A stretch of 64,000 bases of DNA. Source: Flavobacteriales bacterium. Lineage in GTDB: Bacteria; Bacteroidota; Bacteroidia; Flavobacteriales_F; PHOS-HE28. The stretch covers positions 163,018-227,017 of the forward strand of contig JAEUSU010000004.1 in NCBI GenBank assembly GCA_016788635.1, in the 5' to 3' direction. Below the pieces are notes generated by a model. It had not been told where the DNA came from and did not search any database. It saw only the letters and a list, made by a program, of their open reading frames with translations. Below are positions 44,236 to 52,068 of this stretch, one piece after another. The translations under genes and the position numbers were made by a program. Each line of letters starts with the position of its first letter. Position 1 is the first letter of the stretch.

Positions 44236-44670
44236 ATGCCCACCCGCATCGCCATCACCACCCGCATCAACAAGCCCGTGGCCCAGGTCTGGAGGTTCTG
44301 GACCGACCCTGCCCACATCATGCAATGGAACGCCGCCAGCGACGATTGGCATTGCCCGAAGGCCACCAACGACCTGCGCACAGGTGGCTCCTTCAGCAGC
44401 ACCATGGCCGCACGCGATGGCAGCTTCAGCTTCGACTTCGAGGGCGTGTACGACGATGTGCAAGATCCCGGCTCAGGGCCGGGACAAGCACGCATCGCCT
44501 ACACCATGAGCGATGGCCGCACCTGCGAGATACTCTTCGCCGGGAAGGACGGCGGCACCGAAGTGATCGAGCGCTTCGATGCCGAATCACAGAACCCCGT
44601 GGACATGCAGCGCGCCGGCTGGCAGGCGATCCTGGACCGGTTCAAGGCGCATGCTGAAGCGCAGGGGTGA
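44236..44670 (+). CDS. SRPBCC domain protein
   Basis: The 144-residue protein is a full SRPBCC domain: IAITTRINKPVAQVWRFWTDPAHIMQWNAASDDWHCP, NDLRTGGSFSSTMAARDGSFSFDFEGVYDDV, ARIAYTMSDGRTCEILF and NPVDMQRAGWQAILDRFKAHAE. Such Bacteroidota/Proteobacteria proteins are often called polyketide cyclase or AHSA1-like; the ligand is unknown. Between GVYDDV and ARIAYTM there is an unusual segment QDPGSGPGQ, encoded by a GC-rich palindrome, that looks like an in-frame insertion. Confidence 0.9.
   Translation: MPTRIAITTRINKPVAQVWRFWTDPAHIMQWNAASDDWHCPKATNDLRTGGSFSSTMAARDGSFSFDFEGVYDDVQDPGSGPGQARIAYTMSDGRTCEILFAGKDGGTEVIERFDAESQNPVDMQRAGWQAILDRFKAHAEAQG
44466..44484. repeat. GC-rich palindrome inside an SRPBCC coding sequence
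   Basis: Arms TCCCGGC and GCCGGGA around TCAGG, encoding the DPGSGPG insertion of the SRPBCC protein in frame. Confidence 0.6.
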
Positions 44671-44700
44671 TCACACAGCAGGCCCTAAACGAACGAGGCC

Positions 44701-45618
44701 ATGAGCGAAAAGGCGAAAGTCACCCCCAAGGGCACACGGGAGTTCGTGATCACGCGAAGCTTCAATGCGCCACGTGAACTGGTCTTCGAAGCGTTGACCA
44801 AACCCGCCATGGTAAAGCGGTGGCTGAACGGCCCGCCCGGCTGGTCGCTCACGGTGTGCAAGATCGATCTGCGCGTAGGCGGCAGGTTCCGCTTTGTGTG
44901 GAGCAATTCCGCCGGGAAGGACAAGGGCATGAGCATGAGCGGCGTGTACAAGGAGGTGAAGCGTCCGGAACGGATCGTGAACACCGAGCGGTTCGAGCCG
45001 GCCTGGTACCCGGGCGAAGCGCTCAGCACAACGGTGCTCACCGAGAAGAAGGGCGTCACACTGATGAAGGTCACCGCGCGGTACGACTCGCGGAAGACAC
45101 GCGATGCCATCCTTTCATCTCCGATGGAAAGCGGATTGGAGTTCAGCTACCAGGCGCTCGATGCCTTGCTGGAGAAGCAAGCCAGGGGGAAAGGCAAGAA
45201 GGAGAATGCGCTCTTCACCGGCACATCCGAGCCGCAGAACGTGGATGCCTACATGAAGAAGCTGAAGCACCCGCTGAAGCCGGCGGCGGAGCAGTTGCGC
45301 AAGACGATCCTGGCCACGGACAAGACGATCGGCGAAGGGATCTTCTGGAACGCCCCGACATTCTACTTCAAGGGCCCGATGAAGCCCTTCGACCCGAAGA
45401 CCTACAAGCGCTACATCGTAGGCTTCAACTTCTTCAAGGAAGACGTGATCCGCCTGATCTTCCTGCGCGGCGCCAGCGTGAGCGATCCCCATGGGGCGCT
45501 CGAAGGCAGCTACGCGGATGGTCGACGGCTGATGATGATCCGCAGCCTCGATGACCTCAGGAAGAAAGAGAAGGACCTCAAGCGGATCATCAAGGAACTC
45601 ATCAAGAACACTCGGTAA
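44701..45618 (+). CDS. AHSA1/SRPBCC - DUF1801 fusion protein
   Basis: The 305-residue protein has an AHSA1 domain at 1 to about 160 (FVITRSFNAPRELVFEALTKPAMVKRWLNGPPGWSLTVCKIDLRVGGRFRFVW) and a DUF1801 domain at about 175-305 (NVDAYMKKLKHPLKPAAEQLRKTILATDKTIGEGIFWNAPTFYFKG, KRYIVGFNFFKEDVIRLIFLRGA). The middle is Lys/Gly-rich. Both domains occur elsewhere in this window as separate proteins. A joint ligand- or metal-handling role is possible but unproven. Copy 2 of the 20-bp palindrome begins at its stop. Confidence 0.88.
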   Translation: MSEKAKVTPKGTREFVITRSFNAPRELVFEALTKPAMVKRWLNGPPGWSLTVCKIDLRVGGRFRFVWSNSAGKDKGMSMSGVYKEVKRPERIVNTERFEPAWYPGEALSTTVLTEKKGVTLMKVTARYDSRKTRDAILSSPMESGLEFSYQALDALLEKQARGKGKKENALFTGTSEPQNVDAYMKKLKHPLKPAAEQLRKTILATDKTIGEGIFWNAPTFYFKGPMKPFDPKTYKRYIVGFNFFKEDVIRLIFLRGASVSDPHGALEGSYADGRRLMMIRSLDDLRKKEKDLKRIIKELIKNTR

Positions 45619-45638
45619 GGGTCGGAAATTTCCGGCCC
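45619..45638. repeat. 20-bp palindrome after the AHSA1-DUF1801 gene (copy 2)
   Basis: Same CGGAAATTTCCGGCCCCGAC core as copy 1, with one T for C in the left arm (a G-T pair in RNA). It starts at the base following the stop codon. Confidence 0.8.
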
Positions 45639-45655
45639 CGACAATCCCAAACACC

Positions 45656-46117
45656 ATGATCACCAAACCCGAGATCGTCACCACCAGCGAAGTGCCAGTC
45701 GCATCCATCCACCTGGTGATCCCCGGCATGGACATGCCCAAGCACATGGACCCCGCCATCCAGGAGATCCTGAAGGTGCTCGCCGACCAGGGCCTGCATC
45801 CCGCAGGGCCGATGTTCAGCTACCACCACCGCAGGCCCAGCGACACCTTCGACTTCGAGATCGGTTTCCCGGTGACGAAGCGGATAGTGGAGAGCGGCCG
45901 TGTGAAGAACAACACCTTGCCTGCCGAGCGTGTGGCGAGGGCTGTGTACCAAGGGCCGTACGAAGGCCTCTCGAAAGCCTGGCCTGCCTTGCAGGAATGG
46001 GTGCGCCAACAAGAGCTGCCCGAGACCGGCCGCTTCTTCGAGCGCTACCTGAACAACCCCGATGAGGTGAAGGCCCCGAAGGAGTACCGGACCGAATTGA
46101 ACTGGGTGATCGGATAG
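45656..46117 (+). CDS. GyrI-like small-molecule-binding protein
   Basis: The 153-residue protein has the GyrI/AraC effector-binding fold: VTTSEVPVASIHLVIPGMDMPKHMDPAIQEILKVLADQGLHPAGPMFSYHH, DFEIGFPVTKRIVESGRVKNNTLPAERVARAVYQGPYEGLSKAWPALQEWVRQQELPETGRFFERYLNNPDE. Family members bind or hydrolyse drugs and other small molecules; E. coli GyrI binds gyrase. The ligand here is unknown. The start ATG lies just after palindrome copy 2; open frame upstream is shadow. Confidence 0.9.
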   Translation: MITKPEIVTTSEVPVASIHLVIPGMDMPKHMDPAIQEILKVLADQGLHPAGPMFSYHHRRPSDTFDFEIGFPVTKRIVESGRVKNNTLPAERVARAVYQGPYEGLSKAWPALQEWVRQQELPETGRFFERYLNNPDEVKAPKEYRTELNWVIG

Positions 46118-46138
46118 CAACAGCGTTGATCAGCATCC

Positions 46139-46735
46139 ATGAAGAAGCAGACCAAGCCCATCAAGGATGAAGAGCCGATGCTGACCTTCGAGAGCGCCCA
46201 GCACTGGGATGCCTGGCTGGAGCGCAACGGCACTGCTGTGCAGGCGATCCGCATCCGGATCGCGAAGAAGGGCAGTGGCATCCCATCGGTCACCTACGCC
46301 GAGGCCGTGGACATTGCGCTCTGCCACGGCTGGATCGACGGTGTGCGCAACGCTTATGACACCAAGACGTTCCTGCAGCGCTTCACGCCGCGCGGCCCGC
46401 GCAGCATCTGGAGCGAGATCAACAAGAAGAAGGTGCAGCAATTGACCAAGGCCAAGCTGATGCGGCCTGCCGGTATAGCCGCAGTGAAACAGGCCAAAGC
46501 GAACGGCCAATGGGACAAGGCTTACGCACCAGCGAGCACCATTCAAGTGCCACCGGATCTGGCCGCCGCGCTGAAGAAGAACAAAAACGCCAGAGCCTTC
46601 TTCGACACCCTCACCGGCAGTAGCCGCTATGCCTTCCTGCACCGCCTGCACACGGCCAAAAAGGAAGAGACCCGCGCGAAACGATTGGCGCTGTTCATCG
46701 CTATGCTGGAGCGCCAAGAAGCCTACCACCAATAG
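46139..46735 (+). CDS. YdeI/OmdA family protein
   Basis: The 198-residue protein matches the YdeI/OmpD-associated family: FESAQHWDAWLERNG, IRIRIAKKGSGIPSVTYAEAVDIALCHGWIDGVRNAYDTKTFLQRFTPRGPRSIWSEINKKKVQQLTKAKLMRPAG, and the C-terminal helix PPDLAAALKKNKNARAFFDTLTGSSRYAFL. In other bacteria the family has been linked to antimicrobial-peptide and stress tolerance; the mechanism is unknown. Codirectional with neighbours, 21 bp after the GyrI-like gene. Confidence 0.9.
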   Translation: MKKQTKPIKDEEPMLTFESAQHWDAWLERNGTAVQAIRIRIAKKGSGIPSVTYAEAVDIALCHGWIDGVRNAYDTKTFLQRFTPRGPRSIWSEINKKKVQQLTKAKLMRPAGIAAVKQAKANGQWDKAYAPASTIQVPPDLAAALKKNKNARAFFDTLTGSSRYAFLHRLHTAKKEETRAKRLALFIAMLERQEAYHQ

Positions 46736-46770
46736 CGTGTGCTGAGTAACCGCCAACAGAGATACGACCC

Positions 46771-47181
46771 ATGAAGCACCCCAACACCAGCACCGACGCC
46801 CTGATCTTGCCGCCCCGCCAAGGACGCACCTACGATTGCGGCACCATGACAGCCGTGTTCAAGGCCGACGAGAACGAGAGCGACGAACGCTACAGTGCAT
46901 CGGAGTGGTGGTTGCAGCCGAACTCCGAGGGGCCTGGTCCGCACTTGCACGAGGAGAACGACGAGCTTTTCTACGTGATCGAGGGTACCATGAGCTTCCT
47001 CGTGGGCGACCGGTGGGTGGATGCCGAGCGTGGCACCTTCCTGCGCATCCCGGCCCGCACGATGCACGATTTCACCAACCGGACCGATAAGCCCGCAGCG
47101 GCTTTCAACGTGTTCATCCCGGGTGGATTCGAGCGCATCATGCCCAGTATCGTGAAGTGGTTCGCGGAGAACAAGGGATGA
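46771..47181 (+). CDS. cupin-domain protein
   Basis: The 136-residue protein is a single cupin barrel: GPGPHLHEENDELFYVIEGTMSFLVGDRWVDAERGTFLRIPARTMHDFTNRTDKPAAAFNVFIPGG. The metal-site pattern HxH...E...H is present (His of HLH, Glu of NDELF, His of MHDF). It could be a small dioxygenase, isomerase or sensor; no substrate is evident. It belongs to the codirectional ArsR-headed run. Confidence 0.9.
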   Translation: MKHPNTSTDALILPPRQGRTYDCGTMTAVFKADENESDERYSASEWWLQPNSEGPGPHLHEENDELFYVIEGTMSFLVGDRWVDAERGTFLRIPARTMHDFTNRTDKPAAAFNVFIPGGFERIMPSIVKWFAENKG

Positions 47182-47216
47182 TCTGACCGACCGATCCGAA
47201 ACGAAGACCAGACACC

Positions 47217-47666
47217 ATGCTCAAACGAATGGACAACACGGCCATCGTGGTGGAAGACCTCGATAAGGCCATCCGCTTCTTCCAGGAAGTGGGCATGAAG
47301 CTCGAGGGCAAGGCCACCATCGAAGGCGAATGGGCCGGGCGTGTGACCGGGCTGGGCGACCAATGCGTGGATGTGGCGATGTTGGTGACGCCGGACGGGC
47401 ACAGCCGCATCGAACTCTCCACGTTCCGAAGGCCCGCGATCGTGGCGGACCACCGCAACGCCCCGGTGAACGCCCTCGGCTACCTGCGCATCATGTTCAC
47501 GGTAGAGGACATCGACGACACGGTTACACGTCTCCAAGCGCTCGGCGCGAACCTCGTGGGCGAGGTGGTGCAGTACGAAGATTCGTACCGCCTCTGCTAC
47601 ATGCGCAGCGATGATGGTCTCTTGGTCGGCTTGGCCGAAGAACTCCGCGCGGTACGGCCGATCTGA
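47217..47666 (+). CDS. VOC/glyoxalase-family protein
   Basis: The 149-residue vicinal-oxygen-chelate protein reads MLKRMDNTAIVVEDLDKAIRFFQEVGMKLEGKATIEGEW, VDVAMLVTPDGHSRIELSTFRRP, NALGYLRIMFTVEDIDDTVTRLQALGANLVGEVVQYEDSYRLCYMRSDDGLLVGLAEE. The fold supports glyoxalase, dioxygenase or drug-binding (for example fosfomycin or bleomycin) roles; residues do not decide between them. It follows the cupin gene at 35 bp. Confidence 0.9.
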   Translation: MLKRMDNTAIVVEDLDKAIRFFQEVGMKLEGKATIEGEWAGRVTGLGDQCVDVAMLVTPDGHSRIELSTFRRPAIVADHRNAPVNALGYLRIMFTVEDIDDTVTRLQALGANLVGEVVQYEDSYRLCYMRSDDGLLVGLAEELRAVRPI

Positions 47667-47683
47667 ATGCACCTTCAACTGCC

Positions 47684-48361
47684 ATGAGCCCCAGACGTAC
47701 CTGCCCCAACGGACATGTCTTCATGAAGACGAGCGACTGCCCGACTTGTCCGCGATGTGAAGCCGAACGAGCGCCGACGAACGGCTGGATGGCGAAACTT
47801 GGAGCGCCTGCGCGAAGGGCTTTGGAAAGTGCGGGCATCCGTACACTGGAGCAATTGGCCGCACGGAGCGAGAAGGACCTGCTCGCGTTGCACGGTTTCG
47901 GTCCGGCCACGTTGCCCGCCCTGCGCAAGGAGTTGAAAGCCGTCGGACTGCAGTTCACAACACCCACCAAGCCCATGCGCGAGCTTCCAAAGAAACCGAC
48001 CAGCACAGACGAATACCTCAAGGAACTTCCAGCTGAACAGCGCAAGGCCTTGGAGCGCTTGCGCAAGCAGATCCTGGCCGCCGTACCCAGCACAGAGGAG
48101 CACTTCGCGTATGGAGTACCCGCCTTCCGGTACAACGGCCATCCGCTGGTGTACATGGGCGCCTCGAAGAACCACTGCGGCCTGTACGGCTCGGTGCCGC
48201 CCGGCTTCAAGGAAGCGTTGAAAGGCTTCAAGATGGGCAAGGGTTCCATTCAGTTCACGCCGGAAAAGCCAATACCGGCCGATGTGCTGAAGGACCTGCT
48301 GCGGGCCAAAGCTGCGGAGATCGAGGTGCGGTGGCCGGTGCGGATCAATAGAACCAGGTGA
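47684..48361 (+). CDS. zinc-ribbon / HhH / DUF1801 fusion protein
   Basis: The 225-residue protein has three parts. An N-terminal CPNGHVFMKTSDCPTCPRCEAER segment looks like a small Cys-rich zinc ribbon. Residues about 35-90 (GAPARRALESAGIRTLEQLAARSEKDLLALHGFGPATLPALRKELKAVGL) resemble the helix-hairpin-helix of the RNA polymerase alpha C-terminal domain. From about 105 it is DUF1801 (TSTDEYLKELPAEQRKALERLRKQILAAVPSTEEHFAYGVPAFRYNGHPLVYMGASKNHCGLYG). The HhH suggests nucleic-acid contact. Function unknown. Confidence 0.85.
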   Translation: MSPRRTCPNGHVFMKTSDCPTCPRCEAERAPTNGWMAKLGAPARRALESAGIRTLEQLAARSEKDLLALHGFGPATLPALRKELKAVGLQFTTPTKPMRELPKKPTSTDEYLKELPAEQRKALERLRKQILAAVPSTEEHFAYGVPAFRYNGHPLVYMGASKNHCGLYGSVPPGFKEALKGFKMGKGSIQFTPEKPIPADVLKDLLRAKAAEIEVRWPVRINRTR

Positions 48362-48438
48362 TAACCGGGTACAGCAAACCTCAACCATGCCATAGGCAGG
48401 CAAGCCCGCCCAACCTTCAACCCTCAACCAAGCGAAGA

Positions 48439-48819
48439 ATGAAACGCCTCAACCTTACCTACTGGATCGTCACCGCCCTCTTCAGCGCCTTCATGATCTT
48501 CAGCAGCTACGGCGGCCTCACGCTGATGCCCGAAGCGGTGGCCATGCTGCATGATCACCTGGGCTACCCGCTCTACTTCATCCAACTCATCTCTTGGGCG
48601 AAGGTGGTGGGCGCCATCGCCATCCTGCTGCCCATGGTGCCGGCGCGGGTGAAGGAGTGGGCCTACTTCGGCTTCTTCATCGATCTGGCTGTTGCCATGA
48701 TCTCGTTCATCGCGGTGGGCGATCCGGTGGTAGGCACCTTGCCTATGCTTCTCTTCATCGCCGTGCTGGTGTGGGCGTATTGGCTGCTCCACAAGCGGCT
48801 GGCGACGAGGGCGATCTGA
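48439..48819 (+). CDS. DoxX-like membrane protein
   Basis: The 126-residue protein has four transmembrane segments (YWIVTALFSAFMIFSSYGG, YPLYFIQLISWAKVVGAIAILLPMVPARVKEWAYFGFFIDLAVAMISFIA, TLPMLLFIAVLVWAYWLL), matching the DoxX-like DoxX_2 type. The family is often found beside stress or redox genes; no activity is assigned. The ATG at 48439 is preferred; the frame open upstream has no family similarity. It is the last gene of the plus-strand run and converges on the AraC regulator. Confidence 0.88.
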   Translation: MKRLNLTYWIVTALFSAFMIFSSYGGLTLMPEAVAMLHDHLGYPLYFIQLISWAKVVGAIAILLPMVPARVKEWAYFGFFIDLAVAMISFIAVGDPVVGTLPMLLFIAVLVWAYWLLHKRLATRAI

Positions 48820-48842
48820 AGCATCCAGACCAACCATTCGAG

Positions 48843-49709
48843 TCAGATGTACATGCGGCGCATGGGGTCATCATCCTTACGTTGCGTATCGAAGTGTAGT
48901 CCTAGTTCGGTGCGTTGCATTTGCTCCAGATACTTCGTGGGCGAAAGGCCGGTGAACGACCGGAAGGCGTTGATGAAGTGGGCCTGGTCATAGTAGCCCG
49001 CTTCCAGCGCAATAGCTGGCCAATCCGGTGTGCTGCCATGCCGGTCCATTGACTCGAACACGGATTGGAAGCGAACCAGCTGGGCGAAAAGACCAGGTTC
49101 TGCCCCGATGGCATTCTCGAATCGCCGCAGGTATTGCCGTCGGCTCAGCGGTATCGCATCCGCAAGGTCCTGCACGCGAACCTGCCCTTTGGCTTCCATG
49201 ATACCTTGGGCGCTCTGCACGATGGCCTCGTCGAGGGCGGGTCGGTGCAAGTGCGCAAGCAGGAATCGTTCGATATAGTTCAAGCGGGTCGATGTGTCCG
49301 GTGCCTGCCGTATTTCCCGCTCCAACTTATCCGTCCCCGAGAACACATCGCAAAGCGGCAGGTTCCGGTCGATGATGGGCGATAGCGGTTTCTTAAAGAA
49401 GGGTTGCAACCCCCACGGGTGAAAACCAGCCATCACCACACCCAAGTTGTCCGGATTGGAGTATTCGATGGTACGTGTGGTGTAGCCGGTGATGGCATAG
49501 CCCGGACTGGGTTGTTTTGAGCCACCCATCACCCGTTCGAATGAAGGCCCGCCGAAGGAGAAGACCACCTGGGCATGCGGTACGGGAAGCACCTTCACCC
49601 GGTTGTGCTCATCGCCCACTTCAGGTGTATCGCTCTTCAATTCCAAGAAGTATGCGATGTAGGGCGACAGCAGCGGTGAAGGCCTGGAAAAGTCCGGCTG
49701 CAATGGCAT
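48843..49709 (-). CDS. AraC-family transcriptional regulator
   Basis: The 288-residue protein carries two AraC HTH motifs near the C-terminus: VQDLADAIPLSRRQYLRRFENAIGAEPGLFAQLVRFQSVFE and WPAIALEAGYYDQAHFINAFRSFTGLSPTKYLEQMQ. The N-terminal 180 residues begin MPLQPDFSRPSPLLSPYIAYFLELK, a DUF6597-like sensor layout. It probably activates genes in response to a small ligand; whether that includes the neighbouring cluster is unknown. A TATTTTTG promoter element lies 4 bp before the ATG. Confidence 0.92.
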   Translation of the reverse strand: MPLQPDFSRPSPLLSPYIAYFLELKSDTPEVGDEHNRVKVLPVPHAQVVFSFGGPSFERVMGGSKQPSPGYAITGYTTRTIEYSNPDNLGVVMAGFHPWGLQPFFKKPLSPIIDRNLPLCDVFSGTDKLEREIRQAPDTSTRLNYIERFLLAHLHRPALDEAIVQSAQGIMEAKGQVRVQDLADAIPLSRRQYLRRFENAIGAEPGLFAQLVRFQSVFESMDRHGSTPDWPAIALEAGYYDQAHFINAFRSFTGLSPTKYLEQMQRTELGLHFDTQRKDDDPMRRMYI

Positions 49710-49713
49710 GATT

Positions 49714-49721
49714 CAAAAATA
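49714..49721 (-). promoter_or_regulatory. -7 promoter element for the AraC gene
   Basis: TATTTTTG on the minus strand matches TAnnTTTG exactly and ends 4 bp before the ATG. Confidence 0.6.
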
Positions 49722-49834
49722 CGATGATCGCTGTTGGGGCCCGGATCATTGGAAGAATCGGTCACACGCGTGTCCTGGACGACCAATACTCAAACCATGG
49801 TCCTTCAGTGCTTTGCCGAAAAACTTTGAGTCAC

Positions 49835-50539
49835 ATGCCACACTTTTCATACACGCGCATGGCCGGTTGGTGCGCCATCCTCGCGGCCCCCATCGCTTTT
49901 CTCAGCTTCTTCCTGGGCCCGATAGCTTACCAATGGGACTTCGAGGCCATGTTCGACCCTGCACGTGGCATTGCTCACCCCACCGTCGATGCCTCAACGG
50001 TCAAATGGGGCTGGATGCTCGATATCCTTGGCTACTACTGGCTGTTGCTACCTGCTTCCGTGGTGCTCACGGACCTCGCCTCGCGTACGCGGCCAATGCA
50101 CGCCCAACTGGCCGCCCGTGCAGGATATGGGTACATGCTCACCGGTTCCATCGGTGCGGCCATCCTGGCCGGCACCACGGATCTCTTCGATGTGTATGCC
50201 CAAGGTGATGAGGTGTCCAGGATCGCAACGGTGGTGGTGTACAAGGCCGTCTTCGGCATTGTGTACGCGGGTCTTTGGAACACGCTGAGCATGTCCCTAC
50301 TAGCCGTTTGGCTGTGGATGGCAGGCCGGCATCTGCACAAGGCACACCAACCACTGGGGCTTTTCGCCATGGTCCTGGGCGTCTGTTCCGCACTGGACGT
50401 GCTCGGTCTGGTCCTCGGCATCGAGATCGTAAGCATGCTCGGCCTTTTCGCATATCTCTTCCTATTCCCTGTATGGAGCGCATGGCTTGGAACATGGATG
50501 CTCCGGGGACTGGTCACGTCCACTCAGATCCACCCCTGA
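49835..50539 (+). CDS. polytopic membrane protein, DUF4386-like
   Basis: The 234-residue protein has about six hydrophobic helices, including MAGWCAILAAPIAFLSFFLGPIAY, WMLDILGYYWLLLPASVVLTDLA, GYMLTGSIGAAILAGTTDLF, VVYKAVFGIVYAGLWNTLSMSLLAVWLWMAG and LGLFAMVLGVCSALDVLGLVLGI. It resembles uncharacterised DUF4386-type proteins, but only by layout. I used the ATG at 49835; the open frame before it lacks hydrophobic sequence. It lies 11 bp before the cytochrome c gene and probably shares its transcript. Confidence 0.75.
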   Translation: MPHFSYTRMAGWCAILAAPIAFLSFFLGPIAYQWDFEAMFDPARGIAHPTVDASTVKWGWMLDILGYYWLLLPASVVLTDLASRTRPMHAQLAARAGYGYMLTGSIGAAILAGTTDLFDVYAQGDEVSRIATVVVYKAVFGIVYAGLWNTLSMSLLAVWLWMAGRHLHKAHQPLGLFAMVLGVCSALDVLGLVLGIEIVSMLGLFAYLFLFPVWSAWLGTWMLRGLVTSTQIHP

Positions 50540-50550
50540 TCAACCGCACC

Positions 50551-51531
50551 ATGAAACGCATCTTTCGCATCCTCGGTCTTTTGTTGCTATTGGTCGTGCT
50601 GTTCATCGCCGGCACGGTCACCTACATCACACAAGCCCTGCCCGATGTCTATCTGCCTTCAGAGCTGCACGTGGAGGTCACCCCAGCCCGCATCGAACGT
50701 GGCGCATATTTGGCCAACCATGTCTGCGCCTGCATGGACTGCCACAGCACACGGGATTGGGAACAGTTCAGCGGTCCCCCTGCCCCAGGTACGTTGGGTG
50801 CCGGAGGTGAGCGCTTCGATGAGGCGATGGGCTTCCCCGGCACCTTCATCAGCCCGAATCTCACGCCGCATGGGCTGAAGGAGTGGAGCGATGGCGAACT
50901 CTACCGTGCCATAACCAGTGGGGTAGGAAAGGATGGTCGGGCCCTCTTTCCGGTAATGCCCTATATGAACTACGGCACGATGGACACCGAGGACATCCAC
51001 AGTATCATCGCCTACCTGCGCAGCATCCCGGAAATTGCGAGTGCACCGGAGGCAAGCAAAGCTGCCTTCCCCATGAACATCATTCTGCGCACCATGCCAA
51101 AGACGGCCACTCCCGTGAAGCGTCCGGATGCATCCGATAGGGTGGAGTATGGCCGCTATGTCGCCAATGCGGCAGGTTGCTTGGATTGCCATACGCGCGT
51201 GGAAAAGGGCAAAAAGATCGGTGCTGACTATGCGGGTGGGTTCGAGTTCCGCTTTCCGAGCGGATCGGTGCTGCGCTCCCCCAATATCACTCCGAGCAGG
51301 GAAGGTGGGATCGGAAACTGGTCGCGTGAGCAATTCATAGCGAGGTTCAAGGCCGCCGCTGACACTTCGTACACGCCACCTGCCGTTGACATGGCCAATG
51401 GCGATTTCCAGACCGTGATGCCGTGGACCATGTACGCTGGTATGACCGAGCATGACCTCGGTGCATTGTATGACTACTTACACACAGTGCCAGCCGTGGG
51501 TGGATCATTCGAACGCTGGTCCCCGAGGTGA
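50551..51531 (+). CDS. dihaem cytochrome c
   Basis: The 326-residue protein has one N-terminal membrane anchor (FRILGLLLLLVVLFIAGTVTYI) and two c-type haem sites: CMDCH at 61-65 and CLDCH at 210-214. Two cytochrome domains follow the pattern RGAYLANHVCACMDCH / GRYVANAAGCLDCH, each followed by SPNLTPHG or SPNITPSREGGIGNW, and by an MPWTMYAGMTEHDLGALYDYLHTVPA closing helix. This is the gluconate/alcohol dehydrogenase-type cytochrome layout, but no dehydrogenase is adjacent. Haem attachment needs the Ccm system encoded near 60-64 kb. An extra cysteine (59) precedes site 1. Confidence 0.92.
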   Translation: MKRIFRILGLLLLLVVLFIAGTVTYITQALPDVYLPSELHVEVTPARIERGAYLANHVCACMDCHSTRDWEQFSGPPAPGTLGAGGERFDEAMGFPGTFISPNLTPHGLKEWSDGELYRAITSGVGKDGRALFPVMPYMNYGTMDTEDIHSIIAYLRSIPEIASAPEASKAAFPMNIILRTMPKTATPVKRPDASDRVEYGRYVANAAGCLDCHTRVEKGKKIGADYAGGFEFRFPSGSVLRSPNITPSREGGIGNWSREQFIARFKAAADTSYTPPAVDMANGDFQTVMPWTMYAGMTEHDLGALYDYLHTVPAVGGSFERWSPR

Positions 51532-51554
51532 AGCGGTGATCGGATCGGTCTGGC

Positions 51555-51562
51555 TACTTTCG
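51555..51562 (+). promoter_or_regulatory. -7 promoter element for the downstream SRPBCC gene
   Basis: TACTTTCG ends 4 bp before the ATG at 51567, so this SRPBCC gene probably has its own near-leaderless transcript. Confidence 0.5.
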
Positions 51563-51566
51563 AGGC

Positions 51567-52064
51567 ATGGAAACTACCTTCCAACGCACCCGGAACAACG
51601 TCCTCACTCCCACGCCGGAAGAGATCCGCATCACCCGTGAATTCGATGCGCCGCGCGAGTTGGTCTGGAAGGCCTGGACCACGCCCGCGATGCTCGTGCA
51701 CTGGTTCGGCTGTGCGGCCTTCAGTACCATTTCGGCGGAAGTGGACCTTCGTGAAGGCGGCAACTGGCGCGTGGTGCTGCGCACACCCGAGGGCGAGGAT
51801 ATCCCCAGCTACGGCACTTACACCGCTGTGGAGCCGATCAGCCATCTGGCCTTTACGCACCAATGGGAGAAGGCTCCGGTGGATGTGAATCCCGCCCACC
51901 ATCGGACGCAGGTGACCGTTGATCTGCATGAAGTCGGTAGCAAGACGCGCCTGGAGTTCCGCCAGACTGGTCTCGTCTCCGAAGCCTCGCGCGACAGTCA
52001 CATCGGCGGCTGGTGCGACAGCATGGATGCGATGGCCATCACCATCGCATCGGTTCGAGATTGA
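51567..52064 (+). CDS. SRPBCC/AHSA1 domain protein
   Basis: The 165-residue protein reads EIRITREFDAPRELVWKAWTTPAMLVHWFGCAAFSTISAEVDLREGGNWRVVLRTPEGEDIPSYGTYTAVEPISHLAFTHQWEK, then GSKTRLEFRQTGLVSEASRDSHIGGWCDSMDAMAITIA. It is clearly related to the AHSA1 proteins at 42-45 kb but stands apart, after the cytochrome gene, with its own promoter. The ligand is unknown. It converges on the ASCH-like gene, 4 bp between stops. Confidence 0.9.
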   Translation: METTFQRTRNNVLTPTPEEIRITREFDAPRELVWKAWTTPAMLVHWFGCAAFSTISAEVDLREGGNWRVVLRTPEGEDIPSYGTYTAVEPISHLAFTHQWEKAPVDVNPAHHRTQVTVDLHEVGSKTRLEFRQTGLVSEASRDSHIGGWCDSMDAMAITIASVRD

Positions 52065-52068
52065 GCAG

